Of a DNA stretch of 64,000 nt, positions 52,613 to 62,314 are shown piece after piece (position 1 is the first letter of the stretch; each line of letters opens with the position of its first letter). Both the position numbers and the translations under genes were made by a program. The notes below the pieces were generated by a model, which did no database searches, had not been told where the DNA came from, and worked only from the letters and a program-made list of their open reading frames with translations. The stretch is from Affinundibacterium nitidum (GTDB lineage: Bacteria; Pseudomonadota; Gammaproteobacteria; Burkholderiales; Burkholderiaceae_D), in NCBI RefSeq assembly GCF_014284155.1, contig NZ_JACOFZ010000001.1:1196545-1260544 (forward strand), written 5' to 3'.

Positions 52613-53893
52613 TCAACGCAGCACTGAATTTACCGCTTGATAAAAGCTCGCATTATCGCTCCCTGCCCCCCCCGTTGGTCGCACTTGAGCACCCCACAGC
52701 ACAATCACCAATTTACTTGAGGGATTAATGTACATGGCCTGGCCGTGTATGCCGATGGCCGAGTAAGCAGCGTCACGTTGGCCGCTAAGGTCAACTGCAG
52801 GCCACCACAAATAACCATAGGCTAACGGCTTACCATTCTTTAATAAGGTGGGCGTAGTTGCTTCATAGGTCCAGCCATCGGGGAGAATCGGCACATTTTT
52901 GATCCGCCCTTGATTCAACATGAACAAAGCGAAACGTCCGTAATCGCGCAAAGTAGCGCTAATGCCGCTACCACCTATTTCAACTCCGTTCGGGGAATCT
53001 AGCCACCAATAGGCATCAGCTTCCATGCCAAAGCGACTCCAAATGCGATCGCTCAAATATTCAGCCAAACTAACTCCAACCGCATTGCGCAGGACTTGGG
53101 CGACGACTTGTGTTTCCCCCGTATTGTAGTTGGCCAAGGTGCCTGGCTCGGCAACACGTGGAAGTTTACGCATGACTTCCAGCGCCGCGCCCGGCTTTTG
53201 ACTAATCTGTGCTTCCAAAAGACGACGGCGATCTGAATTGGGGTCTGAATAGGTCTCGCTCCATGCAACACCGGAAGCCATCATCAACACATCACGGACA
53301 CTGGCGTCCTGATAGCCACTAGCTTTTAACTCTGGCACATAGACGCTAACAGGATCACGCAAACTCTTAATCTTGCCTTGCTTGAGAGCCGCGCCAACCA
53401 GCGTCGAGGTAATCGATTTCGCTACCGACATCGACATCCAACGTGTTTGCTCGGTATTTCCGTAGCGATAGTTCTCCAATACGATCTTGCCGTCTTTCAA
53501 AACTAAGGCACCGGCGATACGGTTAAGATCGAAGAAACGCGTCAGATTCATGACCTGTCCGCGCTCTTTCCATTCCAATGCTGCGAGCTGCTGCCGCAAT
53601 TTGACGTCAGCCAATGGCAAGTTCATCACTTGCTTGGCCGAAGCGGCCTTGATTTTATTGACGGGAAAAAGTCGATCAATATTTCGAAAAGTATTGATCG
53701 CCAATTCAGGGCTCAGCGCACCATCGTAGATTTGACGAACAGTGCCGATAGGCTCGTTCGCGTGTAGATATTGTGCAGGCGCAGCGGATTTTTTTTGCTC
53801 CACTGCACCAGCGTTTATTGCCAGTAAGGATGCATCGAGCAATAGGCTAATTGCTGCGACACCGAACAGACTTGGATAATAAAAACGAGGCAT
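52613..53893 (-). CDS. Serine hydrolase, beta-lactamase class C family
   Basis: A 426-residue secreted esterase/peptidase-type protein. The N-terminal hydrophobic segment to about residue 28 is a signal or anchor. The penicillin-binding fold motifs are complete: SVAK (nucleophile Ser and Lys, near 157-160), YNT (the YxN-type Tyr, near 254) and HGQ replacing KTG/HxG (near 381). It is probably a carboxylesterase or D-aminopeptidase-like enzyme (EstB/ Pab87 type) rather than a true AmpC, since the third motif is not KTG and there is no ampR beside it. Monocistronic. Confidence 0.85.
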   Translation of the reverse strand: MPRFYYPSLFGVAAISLLLDASLLAINAGAVEQKKSAAPAQYLHANEPIGTVRQIYDGALSPELAINTFRNIDRLFPVNKIKAASAKQVMNLPLADVKLRQQLAALEWKERGQVMNLTRFFDLNRIAGALVLKDGKIVLENYRYGNTEQTRWMSMSVAKSITSTLVGAALKQGKIKSLRDPVSVYVPELKASGYQDASVRDVLMMASGVAWSETYSDPNSDRRRLLEAQISQKPGAALEVMRKLPRVAEPGTLANYNTGETQVVAQVLRNAVGVSLAEYLSDRIWSRFGMEADAYWWLDSPNGVEIGGSGISATLRDYGRFALFMLNQGRIKNVPILPDGWTYEATTPTLLKNGKPLAYGYLWWPAVDLSGQRDAAYSAIGIHGQAMYINPSSKLVIVLWGAQVRPTGGAGSDNASFYQAVNSVLR

Positions 53894-53942
53894 AGACTAC
53901 TTTCGAAATCGAAGTTTGCCTATTCTAATCCTAGTCGCAAAT

Positions 53943-54386
53943 CTATTTCAGCTTTTCCAAATTAGCTGTGAGATTGGCGCCTTTTGTGCTGCGATTAGTC
54001 CACATCCAACAATAGGTTTGCTCTTGAGCGACATCAAGCCGGTCGGATGCCTTCTTTTTTTGTTTCAATTTCGTCGGATAATGAACAGCGTCTCCCACAT
54101 GAAAGTGAATATTGAAATCGAGCTTTGCATCACTTTCAAAGCGCCACGCTATTTGGTTCTGATTTATCAACAAGCCACATAACTCTAGGCTTTTTCCAGG
54201 AGCCAGCATTTCTTTCATCACATAACGCTGATCCTGGTCGAAAGGAATGTCCAATACACTCGCTTGGCTAACATTTGCCCAACTGAGCACACCCATCATC
54301 AGCGCCAAGATTGAGGCGCGCTGAAAAGAAGCAGGCCACATATTGGGACACTTTGTCGAACGATGTTTTTCAATGGTGGTGCGCAT
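53943..54386 (-). CDS. Small secreted protein at the 3' end of the metal efflux operon
   Basis: I do not recognise a family. About 147 residues if started at ATG 54386, which has GGGG 6 nt upstream. The gene overlaps the end of the preceding metal-operon gene. A hydrophobic segment near 28-40 (ILALMMGVLSWANVSQA) looks like a signal peptide following a basic stretch. The mature part has YVMKEMLAPGKSLELCG, ESDAKLDFNIHFHVGD and YCWMWTNRS, a beta-rich layout with His and two Cys. Overlap with the upstream gene suggests it belongs to the heavy-metal operon. Confidence 0.6.
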   Translation of the reverse strand: MRTTIEKHRSTKCPNMWPASFQRASILALMMGVLSWANVSQASVLDIPFDQDQRYVMKEMLAPGKSLELCGLLINQNQIAWRFESDAKLDFNIHFHVGDAVHYPTKLKQKKKASDRLDVAQEQTYCWMWTNRSTKGANLTANLEKLK

Positions 54387-54855
54387 GATCATCCCCAGAC
54401 TTCGCAGCCTTACTACTCTTCTTCGTCACAGCAAACGGCGTGTAACGCGCCTGTTCAGCACCTTTACCTGCTGGCGTGTAGGTTAACGCAGCTTTCAAAT
54501 CTGGTGTGGCGGCATAATTACCCTGTCCCACCATCTCGTTCTCACCCTGAGCTTGCAAATCTACCGTGATCTTTTGCTTACCTTGAACGATCAACAAACT
54601 CGCTGTCGCACCTTTGGTTGAAATCGCTTTACCTGCGTGATCCGTGACGTACACAAGCACTGGATTCGCGCTGACGTTCGTACTGCCTGCTTTCAATACC
54701 AATTCAAAATGATAAGGACCTGCCATCCGCGTCTGTCCGCCGTGCGGCGATTTGATCGAATCAAAATATTTATCGTCATGAGCTAAGGCAGAACCAGTGC
54801 TCAGTGCCAAGCTCAAACCCGTCAACAAACTGAGCGCCACATTTTTAATCTTCAT
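54370..54855 (-). CDS. Periplasmic protein with His-rich tail, metal efflux operon
   Basis: A 161-residue protein with a signal peptide (cleavage near SALA, residue 25) and mature N-terminus HDDKYFDS. A compact beta-rich domain follows (PYHFELVLKAGS, PVLVYVTDHAGKAI, ALTYTPAGKG). It ends in DDHAHHH, a likely metal-binding tail. It resembles small periplasmic proteins that accompany CzcCBA/CusCBA-type pumps. It is 64 bp downstream of the RND pump gene in the same orientation. A chaperone or metal buffer role is inferred from context. Confidence 0.7.
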   Translation of the reverse strand: MKIKNVALSLLTGLSLALSTGSALAHDDKYFDSIKSPHGGQTRMAGPYHFELVLKAGSTNVSANPVLVYVTDHAGKAISTKGATASLLIVQGKQKITVDLQAQGENEMVGQGNYAATPDLKAALTYTPAGKGAEQARYTPFAVTKKSSKAAKSGDDHAHHH

Positions 54856-54919
54856 TTTTTTCTCCTCAAAAAATCATCAATTTCAAACCGTCATTCTTAG
54901 ACACCGTGTCATTACCAGC

Positions 54920-57900
54920 TCAGAAGCTCTCTTGGAGTTGCTCTTGCGACTGGGCTTCCAAAAGTTTTTGTAGTGGTTGCTCACCCCATCGCCAAAACAT
55001 CAATGGCGTCAACACAGTATCAAGCAAAGTCGAACTAATTAAGCCCCCAAAAATCACGACCGCTACAGGATGTAATATCTCTTTGCCTGGCGCATCGGCG
55101 GAGACGATCAGAGGTAGCAGCGCGAATGCGGCAACCAAGGCCGTCATTAACACCGGAGTTAAGCGTTCTAGTGACCCTCGAATAATCATCGCCTGTCCAA
55201 ATTTTTCGCCTTCAAACAAACAGAGATTGATATAGTGACTAATTTTCAAAATACCATTGCGCGTGGAAATACCAGCCAGTGTAATGAAACCAACCAAGGC
55301 AGCTACCGATAAGCTCTGGCCAGAAAGCCATAAGGCAAACACGCTACCCACAAGCGCCAAGGGAATATTGCCCATTATTATCATCACCAAACTTATGGAA
55401 CGATATCGGCCATACAGTACCAAGAAGATCAGCGCCAATGACACTAATGCTAACAAGGCGATCAGATGTGAGGCTTTTTCTTGCGCTTGAAATTGTCCTT
55501 CCAAGCTCGTCGAATAGCCACTTGGTAACTTCACTGCCGCCAACTCTTCACGAATATCAGCGATCACTGTTCCCATATCACGGCCGTCGGTATTGGCCGA
55601 CAGGACAATACGACGACGTGAGTTCTCGCGATTAATCTGATTCGGGCCCTCGTTTTCCTCCACCTTCGCTAACTGCGAAAGCGGTACAAAGCCACGAGGC
55701 GTCGATATCAACAATTGCTGCAAGGAGACCAGATCACGCCCGTTTTCTGGTAAGCGCATCAACAAATCGAAGCGTCGATTCCCTTCAACTAACTGTGTAA
55801 TTTTTTCGCCTTCGATCTGCTGTTGTAGGCTACGAAGTAACTCGCCTGGGCTCAGACCATAGCGAGCAACTTGTGCGTAGTCGATGTTAATCTTAATTTG
55901 CGGGATCAAGACTTGTTTTTCAATTTGCAGATCGGTAATTCCTGGCACTCGCGCCAAACGTTGACGCATCTCAGCCGCTAAGTTGCGCAGCTGATCTAAG
56001 TCATCTCCCACAATTTTCAATGCGATCTGCGCACGCACACCTGACAGTAGATGATCAAGCCGATGTGAAATTGGCTGGCCGACATTACTATTGGCGGGTA
56101 GTGTCTTTAAACGACTACGAATGTCTTCAATGATTTGATCGCGGCTGCGCTTGGATTTTTTTAGGTCGACGTCCATCTCGCTATAATGTACACCTTCGGC
56201 ATGCTCGTCGAGTTCAGCACGCCCAGTGCGACGCCCTACTTGGGTGACTTCAGGTACATCCAATATCAGTTGTTCTGCAAGGCGTCCGAGACGATTAGAC
56301 TCTTCCAAACCAGTTCCTGGATTGAGTACCAAATTAACCGTCAAAGTGCCTTCATTAAACGCTGGCAAAAACGCGCGCGGAAAGAAAGGAACGGCCACCG
56401 CCGCAAGCAACACTAGTATTACCGCAGCACTCAACAAAGTTTTTGTATGTTGGAACGACCATTGCAACAGACGCGTATCCCAATCTTTTAATTTCCTCAC
56501 TAGTGGACTGTCGTCATGGCGCAACTGCTTCATCTTCGGAAGTAGGAAGTAGCACAACACAGGTGTGACCGTCATCGCCACCAGCATACTTGCCAAAATC
56601 GACACCACATAGGCGATGCCGAGCGGGGTGAACAAACTGCCCTCAATGCCAGGCAAGGCGAACAGAGGCACAAATACTAAAACAACAATAAGAGTTGCAT
56701 ACACAATGCCGCTACGAACTTCACCAGAAGCACGCGCAATTACAGCCAAGCTCGACAAGGGCTTTTCTAACTTTGCATTCTCTTTGAGACGACGCAGCAC
56801 ATTCTCAACATCAACCACCGCATCATCAACCAATTCCCCGATCGCAATCGCTAAGCCACCCAAAGTCATGGTGTTAATTGAAAGCCCAAGATAACGGAAC
56901 ACCAGTATGGTCACGACCAAAGACAATGGAATAGCGATCAGCGAAATCAAAGTCGTCCGCACATTGAGCAAAAACAAGAACAGCAACACAGCAACCAAAA
57001 TGGCGCCATCTCGTAAGGCATCTTTCACGTTATTGAGTGAATTTTCAATGAAGTCAGCTTGTCGGAACAAGAACTGTGGCTTGCCAACGCCAGCTGGCAT
57101 ATTTTTACTAAGTTCTGCAATCGCCTTTTCAACTTCGCGGGTGAGTTTGACGCTATCTGCGGTCGGTTGTTTTTGTACCGATAAGATAACTGCCGCTTTA
57201 CCGGCATAACCAGCATCACCGCGTTTGAATGCAGCTGCAATTTTCACATCCGCCACTTGCTTCAACAAAACTGCTTGGCCATTCTTCATGGCAATGACGG
57301 TGTTTTGGAGATCTTCTAAACGTGTGGTGCGACCGATTTGACGTATCAACAATTCGCGCCCATTCGCTTCAGTAAAGCCCCCACTGGTGTTGGCACCAAA
57401 CTCTTTCAAGGCTACCTCGACTTGTGGCAGAGTCAAACCTAGCGATTGCAATTGGCTCGGTTTTATCTCTACGCGAAACTGTCTAACCTCACCACCAATG
57501 GGGGTAATTTGCGCGACACCAGGAACATTCAACAAACGTGGACGCATCACCCAATCAGCGAATTCACGTGCACGCATTGCGGCCGGTGTAGCGTCACCCA
57601 CTGAAATCTTGTCCTCGATCGGCAAAGCAACCAGTAAAATTTCTCCCATGATGGAGGAGATAGGCCCCAATTGCGGTTGCACACCCGAAGGCAGTTGTTC
57701 TCTTACCAAATTCAAACGCTCTGCGACTTGCTGACGATTGCGATAAATGTCCGTTCCCCAATCGAACTCCACATAAACAATGGAGAGCCCTACTCCTGAA
57801 ACAGAACGAACCCGACTGACCCCAGCCATGCCGTTCATGCTCGATTCAATCGGAAAACTGACTAGCTGCTCGACCTCTTCCGGAGCCATACCACCGGCTT

Positions 57901-58060
57901 CGGTCATGAGCGTCACGGTAGGTTTGTTGAGATCAGGAAAAACATCGACGGGCATTTGTCGCATGCTAAGCAGTCCCAGCACAACGAGCAAAATCGATGC
58001 TGCCAACACGATTAAGCGCTGACGCAAACTGGTGTGAATAATCGCTTGAAACATATTCAC
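54920..58060 (-). CDS. Heavy-metal RND efflux pump (CzcA/CusA family)
   Basis: A 1,046-residue inner-membrane proton-driven pump with the full RND architecture: TM1, a large periplasmic loop, six helices, a second loop and a C-terminal bundle. It begins MNMFQAIIHTSLRQRLIVLA. The TM4 relay region reads GGLAIAIGELVDDAVVDVEN near residues 392-412. This differs from the DFG..DGA..VEN of CzcA and the AIG..DAA..IEN of CusA, so neither Co/Zn/Cd nor Cu/Ag specificity can be assigned safely. It starts 5 bp after the adaptor stop. No outer-membrane channel gene is in the operon. Confidence 0.92.
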   Translation of the reverse strand: MNMFQAIIHTSLRQRLIVLAASILLVVLGLLSMRQMPVDVFPDLNKPTVTLMTEAGGMAPEEVEQLVSFPIESSMNGMAGVSRVRSVSGVGLSIVYVEFDWGTDIYRNRQQVAERLNLVREQLPSGVQPQLGPISSIMGEILLVALPIEDKISVGDATPAAMRAREFADWVMRPRLLNVPGVAQITPIGGEVRQFRVEIKPSQLQSLGLTLPQVEVALKEFGANTSGGFTEANGRELLIRQIGRTTRLEDLQNTVIAMKNGQAVLLKQVADVKIAAAFKRGDAGYAGKAAVILSVQKQPTADSVKLTREVEKAIAELSKNMPAGVGKPQFLFRQADFIENSLNNVKDALRDGAILVAVLLFLFLLNVRTTLISLIAIPLSLVVTILVFRYLGLSINTMTLGGLAIAIGELVDDAVVDVENVLRRLKENAKLEKPLSSLAVIARASGEVRSGIVYATLIVVLVFVPLFALPGIEGSLFTPLGIAYVVSILASMLVAMTVTPVLCYFLLPKMKQLRHDDSPLVRKLKDWDTRLLQWSFQHTKTLLSAAVILVLLAAVAVPFFPRAFLPAFNEGTLTVNLVLNPGTGLEESNRLGRLAEQLILDVPEVTQVGRRTGRAELDEHAEGVHYSEMDVDLKKSKRSRDQIIEDIRSRLKTLPANSNVGQPISHRLDHLLSGVRAQIALKIVGDDLDQLRNLAAEMRQRLARVPGITDLQIEKQVLIPQIKINIDYAQVARYGLSPGELLRSLQQQIEGEKITQLVEGNRRFDLLMRLPENGRDLVSLQQLLISTPRGFVPLSQLAKVEENEGPNQINRENSRRRIVLSANTDGRDMGTVIADIREELAAVKLPSGYSTSLEGQFQAQEKASHLIALLALVSLALIFLVLYGRYRSISLVMIIMGNIPLALVGSVFALWLSGQSLSVAALVGFITLAGISTRNGILKISHYINLCLFEGEKFGQAMIIRGSLERLTPVLMTALVAAFALLPLIVSADAPGKEILHPVAVVIFGGLISSTLLDTVLTPLMFWRWGEQPLQKLLEAQSQEQLQESF

Positions 58061-58065
58061 TTTCC

Positions 58066-59286
58066 TTACTTGACTTGCGCCAATAGGCTTGCACCACTAA
58101 TCAATATCCGTTCGCCTTCTTGCAAACCGGAGGTAACGACGACGCGTTGTGGATCAAGGCGTTTCACTTGCACAGAACGCGCCACAAAACGTTCGGCTTC
58201 TGTATGTACCCATACCATCTGCTGAGAATTGGATAGTTTAAATAGAGCAGCAACAGGTAAGGCTACACCTTCAGCGTGCTGGCGTTTTTGCGCAAAGATT
58301 TGCAAAGTTTGTCCCACCGCCGCACTTTGATTTTTGCCACTCACTCTAAACAATAGAGGAATCGCCTGCTCCCGCATTTGTTGACCGCCGCCTACGAAGA
58401 TCAGTTGCAGCTCAGGTGTGGCATCAGCGGAGCCGTTGCTGTTGATGCTCCAAGTCGCAGTGGCTCTAACGACATCGCCGGATTGTACGGTTTCGTACGA
58501 AAGTGCCTCGACCATCAAGCGATTTGGATCAATAATCTCAAACAAAGTCTCACGCGCATCCACCACTTGGCCAGCCGTCGCATTGGCAACGCTGATCACG
58601 CCAGCAACTGGAGCGACCAACGCTTCCATTTTGTACAAACTCACTTCGACCGCAGCCTTACGCTTACGCAGCGCTTCTGCATCGTAACGCGCAGTTTCTA
58701 TGGTCGCCTTAGGCAGCGCTTCTGCCAATGCTTCATAGCGCTGCAACTTCTTTTCCGCGATCGATAATTGCGCATCAAGATCTGCCAAAATCGCTGTACT
58801 ATTGCCGCGATCCAAACTACTCATCACCGGTCGCAAATACGCCAGCACTTGTCCTTTACTCACTCGCTGCCCTAAGCTCGGCAAACTTTGTCCGTTAGAC
58901 TCAATACGCCCTGCTTGGCTCGCCTGCACTTTACCGCCTGCATTTGGATCAGCAATCACTTTGCCATTGAGTTCAATAGTTTGTGGCCACTCATCTGATT
59001 CAGCGACGATGGTCCGTAACTGCAACTGTCTTTGCACCACCTTAGGCACAAACAAACTACCATCCGGCAAGCGTTGCGGCGCAGTGGCATCACGCGAAGC
59101 GAGCGCATTATTCCCATTCTTTTTCGCTTCGCCGACTTTGCTCACTACCGTAGGTTTCTTGGAATGGTCTTCATCGCCATGAGCGAAAGCAGAATTGGCC
59201 AAGAGCAGAGGCGTCAAAATAGAAATCGCTATCACCGCAACATAAGTTTTCGTGCGCAGCGCATTGTTAGCTTGGGCAAATTTCAT
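58066..59286 (-). CDS. Periplasmic adaptor of the heavy-metal RND pump (CzcB/CusB-like)
   Basis: A 406-residue membrane-fusion protein with a signal peptide (to about residue 35). The mature N-terminus is His/Asp-rich (HGDEDHSKK), as in metal-pump adaptors. The lipoyl domain surrounds GRIESNGQSLPSLGQRVSKG (near 127-146) and continues with APVAGVISVANATAGQVVDA near 216-235. Between them is a helical hairpin (about 160-205). It overlaps the preceding small membrane-protein gene by 4 nt and is 5 bp from the pump gene, so it is part of one operon. Confidence 0.9.
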   Translation of the reverse strand: MKFAQANNALRTKTYVAVIAISILTPLLLANSAFAHGDEDHSKKPTVVSKVGEAKKNGNNALASRDATAPQRLPDGSLFVPKVVQRQLQLRTIVAESDEWPQTIELNGKVIADPNAGGKVQASQAGRIESNGQSLPSLGQRVSKGQVLAYLRPVMSSLDRGNSTAILADLDAQLSIAEKKLQRYEALAEALPKATIETARYDAEALRKRKAAVEVSLYKMEALVAPVAGVISVANATAGQVVDARETLFEIIDPNRLMVEALSYETVQSGDVVRATATWSINSNGSADATPELQLIFVGGGQQMREQAIPLLFRVSGKNQSAAVGQTLQIFAQKRQHAEGVALPVAALFKLSNSQQMVWVHTEAERFVARSVQVKRLDPQRVVVTSGLQEGERILISGASLLAQVK

Positions 59287-59873
59287 TTCGCACCTCCACT
59301 TAGTTTGCTAACATCGTCGATTCGTAATGTTGAAGAACGACGACGTGCAGTCACTAGTAGCGCTACCACTACACCCAAACCACTAAAAACCGCCACTAAC
59401 CATTTCCACCACACGATGCTTGGGCTATCGTGATCATGCATTTCTTCTTCGTCCGCGATCTCGAGACTCGCCGCCAACACGTCACTGCTATCTTCAGTTT
59501 GAACAGAAAAAGTCAGTGGGTATTTACCTGTACTCTCCAACACTCCTTTAGGCAAATCCACAAGATACACACCAGGCTCGGTCTCTTTCGCAATCGCTTT
59601 CCATTTGCCTTGGCTATCGATTTCAATCACAGCCCCAGTCACCGCTATATTGGAATCGAAACGATCAAGATAGATGACCAAATGCTTTGCTTGCAAAACC
59701 GCTACTAGCTCGAATTCGTCCGTTTGAGCAGACGCACGGGGTGCGACGGCGACACTCATAGCCATCGGTGCACTATGCTCATGGTCATCATTGCCATGGG
59801 CGGCGGCCACGGTCGCTAAACAAGTCGACAGTACAAAAACCATGACCACCCAAAATCTTATATAGAATTTCAC
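59283..59873 (-). CDS. Small membrane protein, first gene of the metal efflux operon
   Basis: The start was set at GTG 59873, 6 nt after a perfect AAGGAG, giving 196 residues with a signal peptide (WVVMVFVLSTCLATVAAA). Longer ATG-started frames to 60080 would run through the regulatory palindrome. The mature part begins with a His-rich stretch (HGNDDHEHSAP). It has a beta-rich domain of about 110 residues (FELVAVLQAKHLVIYLDRFD, GVYLVDLPKGVL), an acidic/His segment EEEMHDHD and a C-terminal transmembrane helix (WLVAVFSGLGVVVALLV). It probably binds metal at the inner membrane. Its function is unproven. Confidence 0.75.
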   Translation of the reverse strand: MKFYIRFWVVMVFVLSTCLATVAAAHGNDDHEHSAPMAMSVAVAPRASAQTDEFELVAVLQAKHLVIYLDRFDSNIAVTGAVIEIDSQGKWKAIAKETEPGVYLVDLPKGVLESTGKYPLTFSVQTEDSSDVLAASLEIADEEEMHDHDSPSIVWWKWLVAVFSGLGVVVALLVTARRRSSTLRIDDVSKLSGGAK

Positions 59874-60003
59874 TCTTTGCTCCTTATTGAGATCGCCTGT
59901 CGACATCTTCACCATCGCGACCTCGATCATTCGTTCCCAATCTTTATCCCGCATTGTTTCCAGCCTTGTATTATGCCAAGCGAGCACCGACAGCAGCCTG
60001 ACA

Positions 60004-60029
60004 CGAAGATTACAAATCGGTAATCTTCG
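60004..60029. promoter_or_regulatory. Perfect palindrome, probable metal response-regulator operator
   Basis: CGAAGATTAC-N6-GTAATCTTCG is a perfect 10+10 bp inverted repeat in the divergent gap between the efflux operon and its two-component genes. A CusR/CzcR-class regulator encoded at 60116 is the expected ligand. A TAAAAT -10-like hexamer at 60053-60058 follows for the plus-strand promoter. Confidence 0.75.
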
Positions 60030-60115
60030 GACTGAGGCATCACTATTGCGGGTAAAATAAAGCTCAACAAGCAATACCAATCAATGCCAATCACCGGGCT
60101 AAGCACAGCAATCGA

Positions 60116-60811
60116 ATGAAAATACTCATCGTCGAAGACGAAATCAAAACTGGGGAATATCTCAAGCAAGGGCTCAGTGAGTCTGGTTTTGTGGTGGACT
60201 TGGCACGTGATGGCACGAGCGGCCTGTTTTTAGCTAAGAATGGCGCCTATGATTTGATCATTCTTGACGTCATGCTACCCGAGCTCAATGGCTGGCAAGT
60301 TTTACAACACTTACGCCATGCGGAAAATCAAACGCCTGTTTTGTTCTTAACGGCCAAAGACCAAGTGGAAGACCGCGTCAAAGGCTTAGAACTTGGTGCA
60401 GATGACTACTTGGTCAAGCCATTTGCATTCTCCGAGCTGCTAGCACGAGTACGTAGCCTTCTACGGCGTGGTAAACAACAATTGGAATCTACGGTATTGC
60501 GCGTTGCCGATCTCGAGCTCGACTTAATCAAACATCGTGTCAGTCGGCATGGGCAACGTATCGACCTGACAGCGAAAGAATTCGCCTTACTAGAACTTTT
60601 TGTACGTCGCCAAGGTGAAGTCCTGAGTCGCTCGTTAATTGCATCTCAAATCTGGGACATGAACTTTGACAGTGACACCAATGTGATTGAAGTCGCGGTA
60701 CGGCGTCTACGCGCTAAACTCGATGATGATTTCGAACCTAAGCTCATTCATACGCTACGCGGCATGGGCTATGTGTTTGAAGTGCGTGATGCAAAAACAG
60801 GTAAAGCATAA
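60116..60811 (+). CDS. Heavy-metal response regulator (CusR/CzcR/OmpR family)
   Basis: A 231-residue regulator. The receiver domain has E7/D8, phospho-acceptor D51 ([10 protein letters not shown]) and K near 101 (DYLVKPFAF). The OmpR/PhoB winged helix (about 130-226) has [20 protein letters not shown] and the recognition segment [20 protein letters not shown], then LRGMGYVFE. The [13 protein letters not shown] variant is typical of the heavy-metal (CusR/CopR/CzcR) branch. Its stop overlaps the kinase start by 1 nt (TAATG). It is divergent from the efflux operon, which it probably activates through the palindrome at 60004-60029. Confidence 0.92.
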   Translation: MKILIVEDEIKTGEYLKQGLSESGFVVDLARDGTSGLFLAKNGAYDLIILDVMLPELNGWQVLQHLRHAENQTPVLFLTAKDQVEDRVKGLELGADDYLVKPFAFSELLARVRSLLRRGKQQLESTVLRVADLELDLIKHRVSRHGQRIDLTAKEFALLELFVRRQGEVLSRSLIASQIWDMNFDSDTNVIEVAVRRLRAKLDDDFEPKLIHTLRGMGYVFEVRDAKTGKA

Positions 60812-62238
60812 TGAACGCCTGTTTTCTGCAACAACTATCACTGACCGCTAGACTGAGTTTGTTTTTTACCTCCTTAGCCTGTGTGGTGCTCTTAGCCCTC
60901 GGTTGGTTGATCGGTGCCTCCATCGAAACGCACTTTGAAGAACAAGATCGTCACGCCTTAAGCGGCAAGCTAGAACTCGCTCAGCATATTATTGAGCGTG
61001 TCGATAACGCCGAGGATGTCAAACGCTTGCAGGAGCAACTCGGTGACGCCCTAGTTGGCCACCATGATTTGCTTATTCATATTCGTGACAAGCAGGGCAA
61101 TATCATTCTCAGCTCCGATGAAAAACGTTTTCCTGAACTGCTGCTCAGCGAAGCACCGAACCAGACTGTCTCGCATACCATGGCAATGCATACATGGCAA
61201 AGTGAGGGGCAAAGCTACCGAGGCTTAATCACACGTCTAGCCACCAAGAACCCACAGTTTTCACCGATTACGGTTGCCATCGCCACCGATATCGCGCATC
61301 ACCAAGCGTTCATGAAGACCTTCATGAAGACGCTATGGTTGTTTGTGATTGTGGCCGCCTTGCTGACTGGTGTACTCGCTTGGTTTGCAGCGAGCCGAGG
61401 CTTAGGGCCACTCAAGAATATGTCAGCGCGAGCGTCTGAAATCACTGCTAACAAATTAAATCAACGTCTCTCGCTTGATTCAGTACCACCAGAGCTAGCC
61501 GATCTGGCACACCATTTGAATCAAATGCTGGCTAGACTAGAAGAGGCTTTTCATCGCTTATCTGATTTCTCTTCGGACTTGGCACACGAACTGCGCACGC
61601 CCATCAGCAATTTAATGATGCAAACCCAAGTCTCGTTAACACAAACCCGCGACGCCGCGAGTTATCGCGAGGTACTAGAATCGAACGCGGAAGAATACGC
61701 GCGTTTGGCCAGCATGATTAGCGATATGCTGTTTTTGGCTAAAGCAGAGCATGGGGCACAATTAGTGCACCAAGAGCGTGTTGATCTGCGTACGGAAATT
61801 CATTCGCTTTTTGAGTATTACGAAGCTTTGGCTGAAGAAAGAAATATCACGTTTGAGCTGCATTGTGATGAACAGCATACATGGGAAATTATGGGCGACC
61901 GCCTCATGTTGAGACGGGCATTCAGTAATATCTTAAGTAACGCGCTGCGATACGCCACGGCACATACCAAGATCGAAGTTGAGCTGCGTGCGACCGATGA
62001 TCAGCTACAAATCTACTTTAACAATCGTGGTCAAACTATACCTGCAACACAGCTATCGCGTTTGTTTGAACGGTTCTATCGTGCTGACCATGCGCGTCAA
62101 CATGCCGATGGTGAAGGTGCAGGACTTGGTTTGGCGATTGTGCAAGCAATTGTGCGCGGTCATGCAGGCCAAATTACAGCGCGTTCTGAATCAGGACTCA
62201 CGAGCTTCATCATCAAACTGCCCGCCACAAGCAAATAA
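60811..62238 (+). CDS. Heavy-metal sensor histidine kinase
   Basis: A 475-residue membrane kinase of the CusS/CzcS type. TM1 is near 14-34 and TM2 near 172-193, with a periplasmic sensor between that carries several His residues (HDLLIHIRD, HTMAMHTW). A HAMP domain runs to about 245. The HisKA site is LAHELRTPISNL with H259. The ATPase domain has the N-box region NILSNALRYA near 378 and GEGAGLGLAIVQ near 434. The 1-nt overlap with the regulator gene ensures coupled expression. The metal ligand cannot be deduced. Confidence 0.92.
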   Translation: MNACFLQQLSLTARLSLFFTSLACVVLLALGWLIGASIETHFEEQDRHALSGKLELAQHIIERVDNAEDVKRLQEQLGDALVGHHDLLIHIRDKQGNIILSSDEKRFPELLLSEAPNQTVSHTMAMHTWQSEGQSYRGLITRLATKNPQFSPITVAIATDIAHHQAFMKTFMKTLWLFVIVAALLTGVLAWFAASRGLGPLKNMSARASEITANKLNQRLSLDSVPPELADLAHHLNQMLARLEEAFHRLSDFSSDLAHELRTPISNLMMQTQVSLTQTRDAASYREVLESNAEEYARLASMISDMLFLAKAEHGAQLVHQERVDLRTEIHSLFEYYEALAEERNITFELHCDEQHTWEIMGDRLMLRRAFSNILSNALRYATAHTKIEVELRATDDQLQIYFNNRGQTIPATQLSRLFERFYRADHARQHADGEGAGLGLAIVQAIVRGHAGQITARSESGLTSFIIKLPATSK

Positions 62239-62239
62239 A

Positions 62240-62261
62240 AAGGGAGACCCTGGTCTCCCTT
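62240..62261. terminator. Hairpin after the sensor kinase gene
   Basis: AAGGGAGACC-CT-GGTCTCCCTT is a perfect stem immediately after the kinase stop, in the convergent gap before the M20 peptidase stop at 62315. No T-run follows in the plus sense, though TTTTT follows in the minus sense, so it may mainly serve the opposite gene. Confidence 0.6.
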
Positions 62262-62314
62262 GCCTTCAGCTTCACTTACCTCAGTGAGCGAATTTTTGAG
62301 CCATTTTAAACCAT

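Noticed and set aside
52613-53893. AmpC-type beta-lactamase resistance gene
   Set aside because: SVAK and YNT motifs are present, but the third motif is HGQ rather than KTG and there is no ampR. A general serine hydrolase/esterase is more likely.
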